64,000 bases of DNA from Rugalucina vietnamica (GCA_964017185.1 OZ024883.1:40602395-40666394); one strand, 5' to 3'; positions 12,321 to 23,913 are shown, numbered from the stretch's first letter. Program-made: numbers and translations. Notes: generated by a model not told the origin, from the sequence alone.

Positions 12321-13080
12321 GTGATACTAAGTGTATTGGCCCTAGCTTTGAAGAAAGACTCAAGACTGAACTATTTCTTTCATTAGTGCAAGCACATTAA
12401 GCTCATTTTGTGATTCTAATGAAAGATTTAAGAGTAAACTTTAGTTGGATAAGTTTCAGTGCATGTTTCCATTAGTCATCAATAATGTAGAGTCTGTAGG
12501 CCCACATATACTGTTTAGGCCAAAAAAAAAAATATAAATGTTTCTCAGGCCCCGCCGCATCTCTTTCAGACCCACCGCATTACCCTTTTTCATTGTTCAA
12601 AATAAAAAAAATACAGAAACCACCGCATTTGTCTTGAAACCTTCACTCTTGTCACTTTTCCGCTCGCGGTTTTCAGAAAAAAACGACTGCGCATGCAGTC
12701 TGCGCATGACGGCTAGTAACACGGTATTCGTTGTGACACGATTCCGGGACATTTCGAGCCTTCACCAAAGGACCGAACGCTTCGTCATGATGTGCAGGTA
12801 CAGTATATGGTAATGTCTGTTAGAGGTATTCATTTTTAGTCAAAAACACATAGGGTCTAGGTAGCAATCCCGCGTTCTATTGTCCATGTACAGTTTACGT
12901 ACGAACTTTAGTTGGGCTAAATTACATGCGGTCAATATTCTGATGCTTGTTTCAGCCGTTTATACATGTATCATAAGGTTTAGGATAGCCACTGAATAAT
13001 TGTATTAAACATGTAGACACCTGTACTGCTATATAGCCTGGTAAACCAAAATTTCATCCACCCAAATATCGCGACGGCGG
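12321..13080. other. unassigned; solo TIR end and GC-richer patch
   Basis: A diverged copy of the TGTAGAGTCCGTAGGCCC terminus lies near 12488. Positions 12640-12800 are GC-richer, with an open frame that ends near CAGGTACAG. This could be a first exon but is unsupported. Confidence 0.3.
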
Positions 13081-13095
13081 CACCAAGGCGCCGTT

Positions 13096-13608
13096 TTACC
13101 CTTGTGTTCCTTCATGTGAATCACTAAGATTGGAAGTATCCAAATCTGGATCCAGCTGACTGGAAATGAGATTGCATGCACCAGAAGAATCCGATTCTAT
13201 ATGAACGGTGTTTTCCTGTTCAAGAATGGTATCTTCAGGTTGTCGCCGGGCATTGTTCAGAGAGGTGGTTTGGGTAGATGTCTTCTTGAAATTCTTCTTG
13301 AAGTTCTTCCAGAACCTAAGACTCCGAGCACGATCCCTTGCAACTGTTGATGGGGATTTGTACTTCCGCTTTGGTTTTTTCAGTAGCAAGTCATCGGTAG
13401 TTTTATCCGCGTGACATCCAGAAGCAGATTGACCGTCCTTCAATGGCGTGACAGTTTTGGCGGCAAACGTCCTGATCACAAGAGAGAATCCCTTCGAGTT
13501 CTTGGAGATTTTCCAGGAAGCTTTCGGTTCTTCTCTGTCCAGAACGTTGATGCACTCCAGAAGAGCTTTTGGAATCACTGAGGTAAGCGGTTTATCCGGC
13601 TCGCCCAT
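13096..13608 (-). CDS. uncharacterised basic protein, 170 aa
   Basis: This is an intact ATG-to-stop frame on the minus strand and the longest frame outside the retroelements. The N-terminal half (about residues 1-60) has a mixed hydrophobic pattern around SWKISKN and FSLVIRTFAA. Residues of about 75-110 are strongly basic, with KKPKRKYKSPSTVARDRAR followed by FWKNFKKNFKK. The C-terminal 50 residues are acidic and Ser/Asp-rich. No signal peptide or membrane segment is visible. I cannot assign a function; the basic patch suggests nucleic-acid or nuclear targeting (inference). KSPSTVARDRxR-type patches occur, to my recollection, in uncharacterised invertebrate proteins. It could be a single-exon gene, one exon of a larger gene or a transposon-borne frame. 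Confidence 0.5.
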   Translation of the reverse strand: MGEPDKPLTSVIPKALLECINVLDREEPKASWKISKNSKGFSLVIRTFAAKTVTPLKDGQSASGCHADKTTDDLLLKKPKRKYKSPSTVARDRARSLRFWKNFKKNFKKTSTQTTSLNNARRQPEDTILEQENTVHIESDSSGACNLISSQLDPDLDTSNLSDSHEGTQG

Positions 13609-13684
13609 TGTTTTTCAACAAAAACTTTTTGGTGAAGAAAAACGTGTCATCCATTGTTCAGCCTCGTTCCCATCGTGTCATCGA

Positions 13685-13784
13685 TGTAAAGAGCCTCTTG
13701 TAATTATAAGATCAAAAATATGTTTTAGTGTCATCTTTGTAAAGAGCCTCTTATAATTATAAGATCAAAAATATGTTTAAGTGA
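13685..13784. repeat. two-copy tandem repeat, about 53 bp
   Basis: GTAAAGAGCCTCTTGTAATT, then ATAAGATCAAAAATATGTTT, is followed about 53 bp later by a near-identical copy. It lies just upstream of the start of the 13608-13096 reading frame. Confidence 0.85.
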
Positions 13785-13848
13785 CCAACTATTGCATTTA
13801 GTCAACTTACAATGACATAAACTAGATGCTGTCTTCGTTTAGTATACC

Positions 13849-14379
13849 CAGGGTCTCTATAGAAGGGGTCAAGAAACTATGCATTGATTTTTCCAATAAT
13901 CAAAAACTCAGGTATGTCAAGTACCATATATACGGACAGTGTAAGAAGTTGTTAAAACACTTACTCAAAAGTGAATTTATCACAGTAAAAATCGTGAAAA
14001 ACCAATTAAAGATATGAAATATAATATAACAAGCAATGCATCATGTCAGCTTCACATTCATACAATTTTCAACAAAATAAATTGTGCAATGTTCAAGAAA
14101 ATTGTGAAAATGCATGAAAAAATGTGAAAATGGACACTGTGGTACATATTTAGTCAAAACAGATATAAATTCCAAACTATAGTACTATTATTAATGTAGA
14201 CTGGATAATTTAGCATGTTCTGATATAGAAAAAATGAAAGAATTAATAACAGGATTATGGTAAATTGACATTAATTATAAATTTTGAATGGATGTTTTAT
14301 AGGTGAGTAAATATGAAACTGACATACAAGAATTTTGAACATAGGACAAAGATTCTTGACCCCTTCTATAGAGACCCTG
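13849..14379. mobile_element. hAT-like MITE, 531 bp, CAGGG termini
   Basis: The left terminus CAGGGTCTCTATAGAAGGGG (13849 on) has its exact reverse complement at the right terminus ending 14379. The match covers about 27 bp and continues into GTCAAGAA. The 7-bp direct repeat GTATACC flanks both sides (13842-13848 and 14380-14386). CAGGG-type ends with a 7-8 bp duplication fit the hAT superfamily. There is no transposase. Confidence 0.8.
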
Positions 14380-14617
14380 GTATACCATAGAGATAATATG
14401 AAATAAAGGCACACTGCCTTATCTGCAAACACACACTCGGTAAACCTTACGCTAGAAACTTTTGCTGAAAACTGAAAAACTTAATATAATCGTTTCCGTC
14501 CAGCGTGTCCCGTTGGAGAATACCAGACTATGTACCAAAATGGTCTACAAGTCTCATGTAGAGGTAGGTAAGTATATAGGTAGCACATATACAGCCATGA
14601 TCAGAGACTGAGAAACG

Positions 14618-14835
14618 CCCCGGTCCGAAACGACCCGGGACTGAAATGAACGACGTGGGATTGAAATGACCCGGGACCGAAACGACTAGATCCGAAACGA
14701 ACCGGGGCTGAATGAGCCGAGACCGGAACGATCCGGGACCGAAATGACCCGTAACCGAAACCACCCGGGATCGAAACGGGTGGGGTATGAAAGCCCATGC
14801 CGAGCCCGAGCTGCCGAGCCCGAGCTGCCGAGCTG
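14618..14835. repeat. degenerate ~17-bp GACCGAAACGACCCGG minisatellite
   Basis: About ten diverged units of the type CCGAAACGACCCGGGA (15-20 bp each) run to about 14785. A short two-and-a-half-copy repeat of GAGCTGCCGAGCCC follows to 14835. Minus-strand frames through this block are repeat artefacts. Confidence 0.8.
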
Positions 14836-15527
14836 AGAATTTTTATTTCATATTTTGTCAAAGTTAAGGTTTGGATTTTACTAAAGATGATTTTGGTAAT
14901 TCATATTCACTAAATAAAAGCTTCAGCAATAGACATTTCTTGAATTTCTAACAAAATTATAATTTTATTTTCATTTTCCCCTCCGTCAGGGGTATGAAAG
15001 ACCCAGCTGACAAAATTTATAATATTAGTCAATTAGTTCCTTTAGAGCAAAAGTATACCTTTTTTGGCTGAGTCCAAATGTTACACGTGTTAAATCCATC
15101 ATAATCATCACAAAATATTGAGGAAAGTTAATATATTTACAAATTTAAATGGCTTTTTCCCTTTTTTGTCTATAATCCAATATGTCGGATAATCGATTTT
15201 TTACAGGTAAAGAGAAAAAACCAATGGGCAGAAATAGACCGAAACGGACCTATGGTAAACCCCAGTACTGTTCTAGGAGACCGGGTTACATCCAGATACG
15301 AACAAGTTGCATTGTTTGAATTTTGAGTTATGTTCAGGAAAAATAATTAGTTATAACTAACCAAATAGTTTTGTTTATGAGTTGCCATGCCTTACAAAGA
15401 CTTATTCAGATTCAGACCGATTTCTCTTACGCTTTGTCACGTTAGCCTAAAGATCAAATTTTATCTTTAGTTTCCAGCCGGCACCGCGCCATGTCTATGC
15501 TAGTCATTTGCACATACTTTGTATTTC

Positions 15528-15530
<3 letters not shown>
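14836..15530. other. unassigned sequence
   Basis: No gene, RNA or repeat boundary recognised. Confidence 0.4.

Positions 15531-15562
<32 letters not shown>
15531..15562. repeat. poly-A tract
   Basis: A run of about 32 A follows TTTCATT. It may be the tail of a retroposed insertion, but no 5' part was recognised. Confidence 0.7.
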
Positions 15563-15563
<1 letters not shown>

Positions 15564-15720
15564 CATAGCATTGCTACTCGTGGAGGTGTGACTAGGACTT
15601 GCTGACATTCTTACCTTTAATGACAGCCTTTTGCCAGCCTCTTATTTTTTATATATTTTATTATTATTATTTTTATAGATGTAGGTAACTTAATTATTGA
15701 TATTTAATGTGAATCACACT

Positions 15721-15743
15721 NNNNNNNNNNNNNNNNNNNNNNN
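15721..15743. other. assembly gap (23 N)
   Basis: 23 undetermined bases lie directly against the outer end of the left arm of the large palindrome at 15744-20133. This is a place where assemblers commonly fail. Confidence 0.99.
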
Positions 15744-17985
15744 AGTAGCTAGGCAGATTAAGTCAATTTTCAATAAAAATCGTGCATTTAGTGAAACAAG
15801 CCTAAAATTTGGCATGTAGGCTCATAATGTCCAACTGTTTTGAAAAATATCGTTGTCCAGCCAAAAATTTGAAATGGCGGACAAAATGGCCGCCATTTTC
15901 AAAATGGCCGCCCTGAAAGACTACAGATCATAGTTTGCTATCTAAAACTTCACTGCATTGACTGATTTTTAGGTTTTTGGTGTCAATGTCCATGTTTAAG
16001 AACCCGTTGAATCTGAATTTCCACTTAATATTCATAATGGCGGATAAAATGGCGGAAATTTCAAAATGGCCGCCCTTGAAGGCTTGAATTACAGTTTTTC
16101 ATCTTACATTTCACTACATTGACCGATTTTGATGCTTTTGATGTCTAAATGTATGTAAATGAACCTCTAGATTATGAATATACACATAGGTGTCTAATAT
16201 CTATCATTTGCCATGACATATTTGTCAAATATATAACAAAATCCTCAGCCTTTAATGAGCAAAATGCAGTTTATATGTAGCCGTCTGATAAAATATAATG
16301 ATTTTAGTTGCCCTTAAGTTTGTAGAAAGTTGATATGGATATGCCAGGTGATAATATTTAATGATTATCTCATTGCATTGTATGTGTTTCGCAATTTACA
16401 CCATTAAATCAACTGACAATTCACCATTTTGATTGTAAAATGGGACCGATGTATAAATGAGATTGTTATTTTTGCGCCTTATCTTGTGAAACGAGATTGA
16501 AATTATTCCTTCTTTTAAAAACTTCACTACATTGACTGATTTTTTACGTTTTTGATGTCAAATGTCCATGATTAAGAACCCATTGAACCTAATTGTTTAA
16601 TTAATATTGATGATTGCGGACAAAATGGCAACCATTTTCAAAATTGACGCCACTGAATAAAAAATAAAAACTGAGATCCTTTAAGAGCAGTGAAAACATT
16701 AATGAGAAAGGGGATGGGCCATACCGCGGTTTCGACTATTTAAGTCTCGTCAGTGACCCTTTAGATTGCCAAAGAGAATTATTGAAATTTTGCAACTTTC
16801 AGCAGGGTAGTCGATACAAAGACTAGTATTATCTAAATCGGACCAATGTATATTAAACATTGGTAAGAAAATGAATCTTAACCGATAACAAATTTCTGAT
16901 TTCTCAGAGTATCTTCGCTGATCTCAAAGGACTAAAAAGAAAATATAACCTGCACTATGGATGATGTTCGGGGAGACTTGACTGACAGTTTTTCATCTTA
17001 CATTTCACTGTGTAAATGAACCCATAGAATATAAATATTCGCATAGTTCTCTTGTATTTATCATTGGTCATGACATATTTGCCAAATATAAAGCCTTTAA
17101 TGTGCAAAATGCACTTTATATGGAGCCCTCTGATGAAAACAATGATTTTAGTTGCATATGAATTTGATATGAATATGTCAGGTGATTATATTTAATGATT
17201 ATCTCTTTAATCTTTTTAGCAATTAACACTATTTAAATCAAAATGGTGGCCATGTTTTAGCCATACAGGTACTTTCCCTTATAAATAGCAATTCACCGTT
17301 TTGATTGTAAAATGGGACCCTAGTATAAATGAGATTGTTATTTTTTGCGCTTATCTTGTGTAAGGAGAGTGAAATCAGGCCTTCTTTTAATATAAATGCA
17401 GCTTAAATGTCCATGACGTCCTCTGTAAATTACAACTATTGCATGGATTTATGGTCACTTGAAATGGTGTCTGCTAGACAAGCCATTTTTGTGGTAGTTG
17501 CGTGCATTGGATACACAATAAATGTAATGACATGAAGGGCACAATGTGTCCTTGCCCTGATTTCAACTATGCTTCATGCTTGGGCTTAGCTAATCCTATG
17601 GATGGAACAGACAAAATGGAGGTGGAGTTTGGTGATGAAAAGAAACAGAGGGAGAGGCATCTATAGAAGTCATGACGACTTGGTTGACGTCGAGGACCAA
17701 TATGTCAAAGAAAGTGGAACATGTCACATAATATTGCTATCTAGGGATGTGGTCGCTGGTGGTGGCTGTGAACTACTTAAACCCGATAGCGGGTGTAGTC
17801 AACCTGCGTGAGAAGTGTCATGTTTCATGCTGCAGACACTTAGACCATGCCTGTGACTACTCTGAACCATATTCAATGTCATGGCAAGCAATGGTCCATT
17901 TGATTTGTAATGGCAAACAAAATGACGAAGCTAGCTCTTTCTCTCAAAGCTTTCAACTCTAGTACTTTGCACTAGCAGAATGATA

Positions 17986-18207
17986 TGGTTTGGGTATGTG
18001 TAGAGATGGAAAGATTGCCTTAGTACGCAAACTGCACAGAAGAGACAATGCTGGCCAAAGAAAACATGGGATGAATTATTTCTAGATGGCAGAAAGAAAC
18101 TTGGAATTGATTTAACCACCCTGAAAACCGGTCTGAACAGACGGTGGCATTTGCGGGGAAGACTTGTCAACCCTCAGATGAGAAAAATGGACTATAAACT
18201 GGATTAA
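17986..18207 (+). pseudogene. LINE-like reverse transcriptase C-terminal remnant
   Basis: Translation from 17986 gives WFGYV, a stop, then residues ending in WPKKTWDELFLDGRKKLGID, a Leu/Arg-rich tail and a TAA at 18205-18207. The order W-F/Y-G-x-V, then KKTW, then D...KxLG is the usual C-terminal signature of non-LTR retrotransposon proteins. One in-frame TAG near 18001 and the missing upstream domains make it a pseudogene. The mirrored copy on the minus strand lies at about 18445-18670 and is more damaged. Confidence 0.6.
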
Positions 18208-18444
18208 ATGATAGTATGATGATAAAATTAGACTCCTGTTTTCAGACCTTTTCTAACCATATTCATGTTAGATGTATCTGACAGTGATGTCACCACTGCA
18301 CCCTGCTTGTGCCCTGCTTGTGTATAGACAGACACTCTTTTTTCTACACCTACAAAATTTAATGGCAAAAAAATGATACATCTCACAAAAATATTATTAG
18401 AAAGGCCTGAAAACAAAAACCTAATTCATCATCATAAAATCATT

Positions 18445-18670
18445 AGATCCAGTTTATAGTCCATTTTCCTCTACTGAGAGTTGAACTTTCTGCCAAGTCT
18501 TCCTTGCAAATGCCGTTCAGACAGGTTTTGAGGTAGCTAAATCCATTCCAAGTTTCTTTCTGGCATCTTGCAATACTTTATCCCAAGTTTTTTTTTTCGG
18601 GTGCATTATCTCTTCTGTGCAATTTGCATACTTAAGCAATCTTTCCACCGCAACATCCAACATACCCAAA
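18445..18670 (-). pseudogene. mirrored LINE-like C-terminal remnant
   Basis: This is the inverted counterpart of 17986-18207 in the right arm of the palindrome. It keeps the complements of TGGACTATAAACTGGAT and of CTTCTGTGCA-type landmarks but has indels and an 11-T run, so no frame survives. The two remnants face each other tail to tail. Confidence 0.5.
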
Positions 18671-20305
18671 CCGTGCAAAGTGCAGCATCCAAAGTTTGGA
18701 TGTCAAGCTTTTAGAGAAAAAACTAGCTTCATCATTTTCTTTGACATTACAAATCAAATGGGCCACTGCCCTGCCATAACACCTGATATGATTAAGAGTA
18801 GTAACAGGCATGGCACAAGTCTATGCAGCATAAAACATAACATGCTATCGGGTTGGATGCGACAGGTTGCAGCAGTTGGTGGGACTTTCCGCAAACTGAT
18901 TTTCAGCGTGTAACAGCAGCCAGTTCACAGCTACCACATAACAGCCCATATCCCTAAATAGCAAAACTATGTGACCCGTTCCACCTTATTGGACATACTG
19001 GTCCTCGACGTCAACTAAGTCTGCATGTCTTCTATGGACGCTTATTGATGGGTGTTCTCCCTCTGTTTCTTTTCATCACCAAACTCAAACTCCATTTTGT
19101 CTGTTCCAGCCATAGGACTAGCTAAGCTCAAGCATGAAGCACAGTTGAAATCAGGGCAAGGACACATTTATTGTGTATCCAATGCACGTAACTACCACAA
19201 AAAATGGCACTGATACCTATACCTGTCTAGCAGACACCATTTCAAGTGACAATAAATCCATATATTCCATACAATCATTGTCAATTATAAAGGGCGGCAT
19301 ATATATTTATGGTGCATTAATTTAAAAAGAAGGAATAATTTCACTCTCATTACACAAGATAAGGCGCAAAAATAACAATCCTATTGATACAACGGTCCCA
19401 TTTTACAATCGAAATGGTGAATTGCCAGTTACAAAGGAAAGTACCTGTATGGACAAAACATGGCAACTATTTTGATTTTAATGGTGTACATTGCTAAACA
19501 TATTAAATGCAAAGTGATAATCATTAAATGTAATCACCTGATATATTCATATCCACTTTATACAAAAATAAAGGCAATTAAAATCATTATATTTTATCAG
19601 ACGGCTGCATAAAAATGCATTTTGCATATTAAAGGCTGATGGTTTTGCTTTTTCTTTGACAAATTTGTCATGGCAAATAATAATTAGAAGAAAACTCTGT
19701 GTAAATTCATAATCTATAGGTTCATTTACATACATTTAGACACCAAAAGCATCAAAATCGGTCAACGCAGTGAGATGTAAGATGAAAAAACTGTAATTCA
19801 AGCCTTCAATGGAAGCCATTTTGAAAATGGCCGTCATTTCGCCCGCCAGTATGAATACTAAGTGGAAATTTAGATTCAACGGGTTCTTAAACACGGACAG
19901 TGACACCAAAAACATAAAAATCAGTCAGTGCAGTGAAATTTTAAATAGCAAACTATGATCTGTAGTCTTTCAGGGCGGCCATTTTGAAAATCGCGGCCAT
20001 TTTGTCCGCCATTTTAAATTTTCGGCTGGACAACGATATTTTTCAAAATAGTTGGGCATTCTGAGCCTACATGCCGAATTTCGTGCTTGTTTCACTAAAT
20101 GCACGATTGTTTCACTAATCTGCCTAGCTACAGTCTTCTTCGCTAAATACAAAAGGTAAACTAAGAAACTGTTGCAATCGGAACAAAAGTCCCGCCATAC
20201 ACACCAAGTTGGGACAAAACTCCTCTTTAGTTGCAGCAATTCCAGCCGTGAAATGATGCATTGCATACCACACACGATCCGTTCACAGGCGCTCGACGAC
20301 TGTAC

Positions 20306-20308
<3 letters not shown>

Positions 20309-20342
<34 letters not shown>
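20309..20342. repeat. poly-T tract
   Basis: A run of about 34 T. A second run lies at about 20618-20653. Translations rich in Phe or Lys across these runs are artefacts. Confidence 0.9.
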
Positions 20343-20344
<2 letters not shown>

Positions 20345-20375
20345 ATTTTCACCCGTTTGGAGACCCTTACGATAT

Positions 20376-20613
20376 CACAGTGTATATCCGAGCGTATGCA
20401 GAACAGACAGTTACGGAACGGACAGACGTTTACAGGAGCACGCGCTTTTTCGCACCAAAAATGTTTTCCGTTCTTTTAAAGTGACTAATGCAAATATTGA
20501 GACCAAACTAGAGCAGATGTGTTGCATACATACCCGTCTAGTTGTTTGTGCTCAAGAGCACAATGGTTTTTCAGGGGGTTCGCCATAACTGCCCAAGACG
20601 TGTGAAAAATGGC

Positions 20614-20653
<40 letters not shown>

Positions 20654-22272
20654 CAAGTTTGGCTGTGTGTCGAGATTGCTTGCAAAATAAGCCATTGTCA
20701 ATCTTTTGGATTTAGTCCGTATGTAGTTAAATATGTCTTGAACCACCAGACATTAAATATTTTATATGTTTTTCAGTAAAAATAGCCAAGATTTGTTTTT
20801 TGTTTTTTTTCTGAAGCGTATGGTAATTTCATGGTTACGGGGCGGTACAGTCGTTTGTTACGGAGCGGAACAGACGAAATGACGCATTTCCATACGAAAC
20901 GGAACAGACGTAGGCGAGCTTTAGAATACGGATAGAAACAGACACTGTATATTAGAAATGTAAGATACAAACATGTTTTAGCTCACTCGAGCGTTCTGAT
21001 TCACTATAGACAGTGGAATTTTAATAAATGTTTATGGCGTACGTCATAACAACATGGATTCATTCGATGCTTCATCATGTTCATATTCCGATGCTTCATC
21101 GTGTTAATATGCACAAGCATGGCTAAATAGTAATAAACTGCGAGTAAATCAAATAAGTAAGAAGCATGACAGAATCATATATGCTTACAAATCACGCCAA
21201 AGATTTTATCTCCCGCCGCAAGCTCCCTTTTGCGGCGTCTTGGCTGATTCTCACGCATCATTCATATATGGAAAGACTTTGGAATATATGACCGATGCTT
21301 TGGAGAGTACTCCCGCCGGTGTGTACGGAGGTGGGTGTTCGCTTGATGACTTTGCTTAAGGACTGAGTATGCAAACAAGGAACCTTTTCCTTTGACCGAA
21401 ATTCTAGGGTCTCTATATTACTAACGTATTCAGCACGAATGCCAGCCTTCCATATAGACCCCCGGTTAAAACAGACATGAGTCTTATTATCGGACCTTTT
21501 CAGACTTTTTTCAGTCTTTTATTTTAGAATTTATTGTTAGATATGCACTATTAGTGATACTATATTTAAAGGAGAAGAAAAGCCGCGATTGCCTCGTGAT
21601 GCTGAGCACCAAGGAAGCCATTGGTACCATTTTAACGCATTTGATATGGCGCGGCCTGGGCGAACCCACGACATCTCGCCCCCGGAGCGGGCGCTTTTAC
21701 CACTGAGCTATCGGGACCTCTCCCCCCCCCCCCTCTCTCTGATCTGCTGTTTGCCCCCAAACAACTTTTTTGTTTTCACAACATAGTCGATGCTATTCTG
21801 ATACATGTACGATGCTGATCCAGGTCACCAGGTGTATTCCATCTGGTCACGTTCGAGTGCTACAATACAGAAGGTTGCCGCAAAGTGTTATATTTGACAT
21901 CACAGTGTTGTTCATGTAGTATTCATGGCCGTCTGTGACCGCTCCGTATGCTGATTCGTCTGTTTTTTTTTTCGTAGGCTACGTCTGTTCCGCCCCGTAA
22001 CATAAACGAATCTGTAGACTGTTCCGCTTCGTAATGTTTTTGTTGCTAAGCAACAAAATTCTGCTTAAACTACAAGGCTTCCATGCCGGAAATTATGGTG
22101 TTTTGGAAGATAGTAGATGGACATGCAAGGCCGATATAACAATACATTCGAAGCGTACAGTTTTGGATGAAAAACTGTACAAAACATTTTTGGCGCGAAA
22201 AAGCGCGTTCTCCTGTAAAGGCCTGTCCGTTCCGTAACCGTCTGTTCTGCATACGCTCGGATATACACTGTG
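20376..22272. mobile_element. non-autonomous DNA transposon, CACAGTG termini, 5-bp TSD
   Basis: The ends are inverted repeats of about 90 bp. CACAGTGTATATCCGAGCG begins at 20376, and its complement ends at 22272. Both arms continue through GCAGAACAGAC, GTTACGGAACGGACAG, TTACAGGAG and CGCGCTTTTTCGC. GATAT flanks both sides (20371-20375 and 22273-22277). Subterminal copies of a TTACGGAACAGACG-like motif occur near 20840-20910 and 21985-22035. No transposase frame is visible. A 5-bp duplication with a CACAGTG terminus is the format of Transib and RAG-type elements; the assignment is inference. A SINE (21567-21720) and a poly-T tract sit inside. Confidence 0.65.
21567..21720 (-). mobile_element. 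tRNA-derived SINE, inserted in the 20376-22272 element
   Basis: Read on the minus strand: box A near TCCCGATAGCTCAGTGGTAA, box B GGGTTCGCCC (complement of 21658-21667), then a body with ATGGTACCAATGGCTTCCTT and GGTGCTCAGCAT. Body phrases match the SINE at 10293-10455, so both belong to one family. Confidence 0.7.
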
Positions 22273-22351
22273 GATATGTTCATGCAATTATTTTACCTTT
22301 AAAACCTTTTCTATCAATCCTCAATCAACCCTCGTCTATGGGCTACTATAT

Positions 22352-23244
22352 GAGGGTCTGGATGGGGTATAATGATTAAAGAATAATGACCTAAAATTTT
22401 TAATGAGAGTGAATAAAGAGCAAAAAATTTAATGATTAGTGAATAAGTAGGTTCTAAAGAATAATGAATAAATGAAAAATTTTAATGAATAGCAGAATAA
22501 TATAATGAATAGTGAATAGTAACATTTTAAAGAATAATGAATATGCTAAAATTTGGTTATAGAATTGTCTTAGATGGCCTCCCTGACATTCCAGAATTTC
22601 ATTTTTTTTCTGAGGTCTGGGCGCCCCCAGACCCGATTTAGCTCAAATGTTATATTCATATTTCTGAAATCTTTGAATGTTTGGAAAACATATGTCTGGA
22701 AGCCAAGCATGTAGGGACTCACTTCATGAATCAATTGAAAAAGAAATGTGTCATTTGAAGGCCGAGAAAAATAAAATCAAATCAATCTGGATGTTTCCTG
22801 AGCCAGATACTATTTCACTGTTTTGTTTGCTTATGTATATGTACTTTCTTTTCATTCTGTTACCCCAGTTTGTCCTTATTATGTATGTTCAAATCCTATA
22901 ATGATAATCTTTTCTGTGCACGGACATCACTTTGCTTTTTTATATGACAGAGCATAATTATGGTGACTTTTGCAATCAGAAACAAGGCAGCACTAAGAAC
23001 GTTAATGCAAATCTAACTTGCAGTTTATATGGCGCTACATTATTTTTTCCTCGCTCGCTCGGTATTTAAGACATTTATAAAATGTTATGTACAATCAGGC
23101 ACAAGCACAAATTTATACATCACTTAGTACTCCTATGCTTACTAGTTTACTAAATAAAAACAACAGCATTTTATTATAACTTTTTCCCCCTGAAGTTACA
23201 TTTTTTCTTAAATTAACCTTTGGTATTCATAATTGGAGAAAGAT

Positions 23245-23275
<31 letters not shown>

Positions 23276-23798
23276 GATTCAGTTTTACGTTTTAGGTCGG
23301 GCGAAAACCGGAGTACCCGGGGAAAAACCACCTGACACACCCGCAAGCAGAACATGGCTTGTCTCACGGAGAAAGATTCAGGGTGAAACTCAGAGCATAT
23401 TCAGTATACAGTTTGGAGGGGATTATATTCCCAACAGATTTAAAAGAGGATTTGCTAAAAAAAATCAGTTTACTATTTCGGAAAGTTTCTATGAGGCTTT
23501 ATGGTCTAGCAGATAATATATGCTTCTCTCAAGATGTTGATATCAAGGTTGCACTCAGCAGTCTACAATGTAGTATCATAGAACTAGTCCTTGTGGCTTG
23601 AGATAAGGGATGCCTTAGGTAGGGAATACATATGTGCTTGTAGAATTTAGATGGGTGAAGAAGTCGGTACTAGTAATTATCATATTTTAATGAATAATCG
23701 AGCTAATTTAAATGAATAAGCCAAAATTTTAATGACAGGGAATAAATGGCTAAATTTTTAGTGATTAGTGAATTCCAGGACCCCCCATCCAGACCCTC
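22352..23798. mobile_element. 1447-bp inverted-repeat transposon, 6-bp TSD
   Basis: The left end GAGGGTCTGGATGGGG (22352 on) is the reverse complement of the right end ending at 23798. CTATAT is duplicated exactly at 22346-22351 and 23799-23804. Both subterminal regions are packed with AATGAATA/TAATGATTA phrases (22370-22550 and 23685-23770). The frame near 22677-22901 has a hydrophobic tail but no recognisable domain. The element is non-autonomous and its superfamily is not assignable. Confidence 0.75.
23283..23390 (+). repeat. interspersed repeat, CCGGAGTACCCGG type
   Basis: After a 27-T run comes a block with GGCGAAAACCGGAGTACCC, GGGGAAAAACCACCTG, CCGCAAGCAGAACATGG and TGTCTCACGG. A related block occurs at 31560-31630 (GGTACGAAAACGGGAGGTCC, AGAAAAACCATCTGGC, CCGCAAGCAGAATGTCTCGC). 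Similar phrases are widespread in animal repeats, to my recollection. Not coding. Confidence 0.5.
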
Positions 23799-23913
23799 CT
23801 ATATAGACAAGGTCGGAAACGCGGTGACCTAATTTAATTGGGGTCATGGGATTCTCCGCATCTCAAACTAGTACTTCACCCTTTACCGTTATTTCAATGC
23901 TGAGTGTCTACTT

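Larger units (their letters stand above)
15744..20133. repeat. large imperfect palindrome, about 4.4 kb
   Basis: The left arm (15744 to about 18285) is inverted relative to the right arm (about 18370-20133), around a spacer of less than 100 bp. Matching landmarks are GTAGCTAGGCAGATTA at both outer ends, AAAATGGCCGCC blocks (15885-15915 and 19970-20020), AGACTACAGATCATAGTTTG and its complement, ATGGAACAGACAAAATGGAG near 17600 against its complement near 19090, and TGGACTATAAACTGGAT near 18190 against its complement near 18452. The left arm is about 0.8 kb longer, because the segment containing TTCACTACATTGAC and AGTTTTTCATCTTACATTTC is duplicated (15950-16200 and 16520-17060). Arms are diverged, so this is not a simple assembly mirror. 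Confidence 0.85.

Noticed and set aside
12709..12798. Possible first exon ending at CAGGTACAG
   Set aside because: No downstream exon, protein motif or strong donor; the region also resembles repeat phrases.
20172..20746. Phe- or Lys-rich open frames
   Set aside because: They are translations of poly-T tracts inside repeats.
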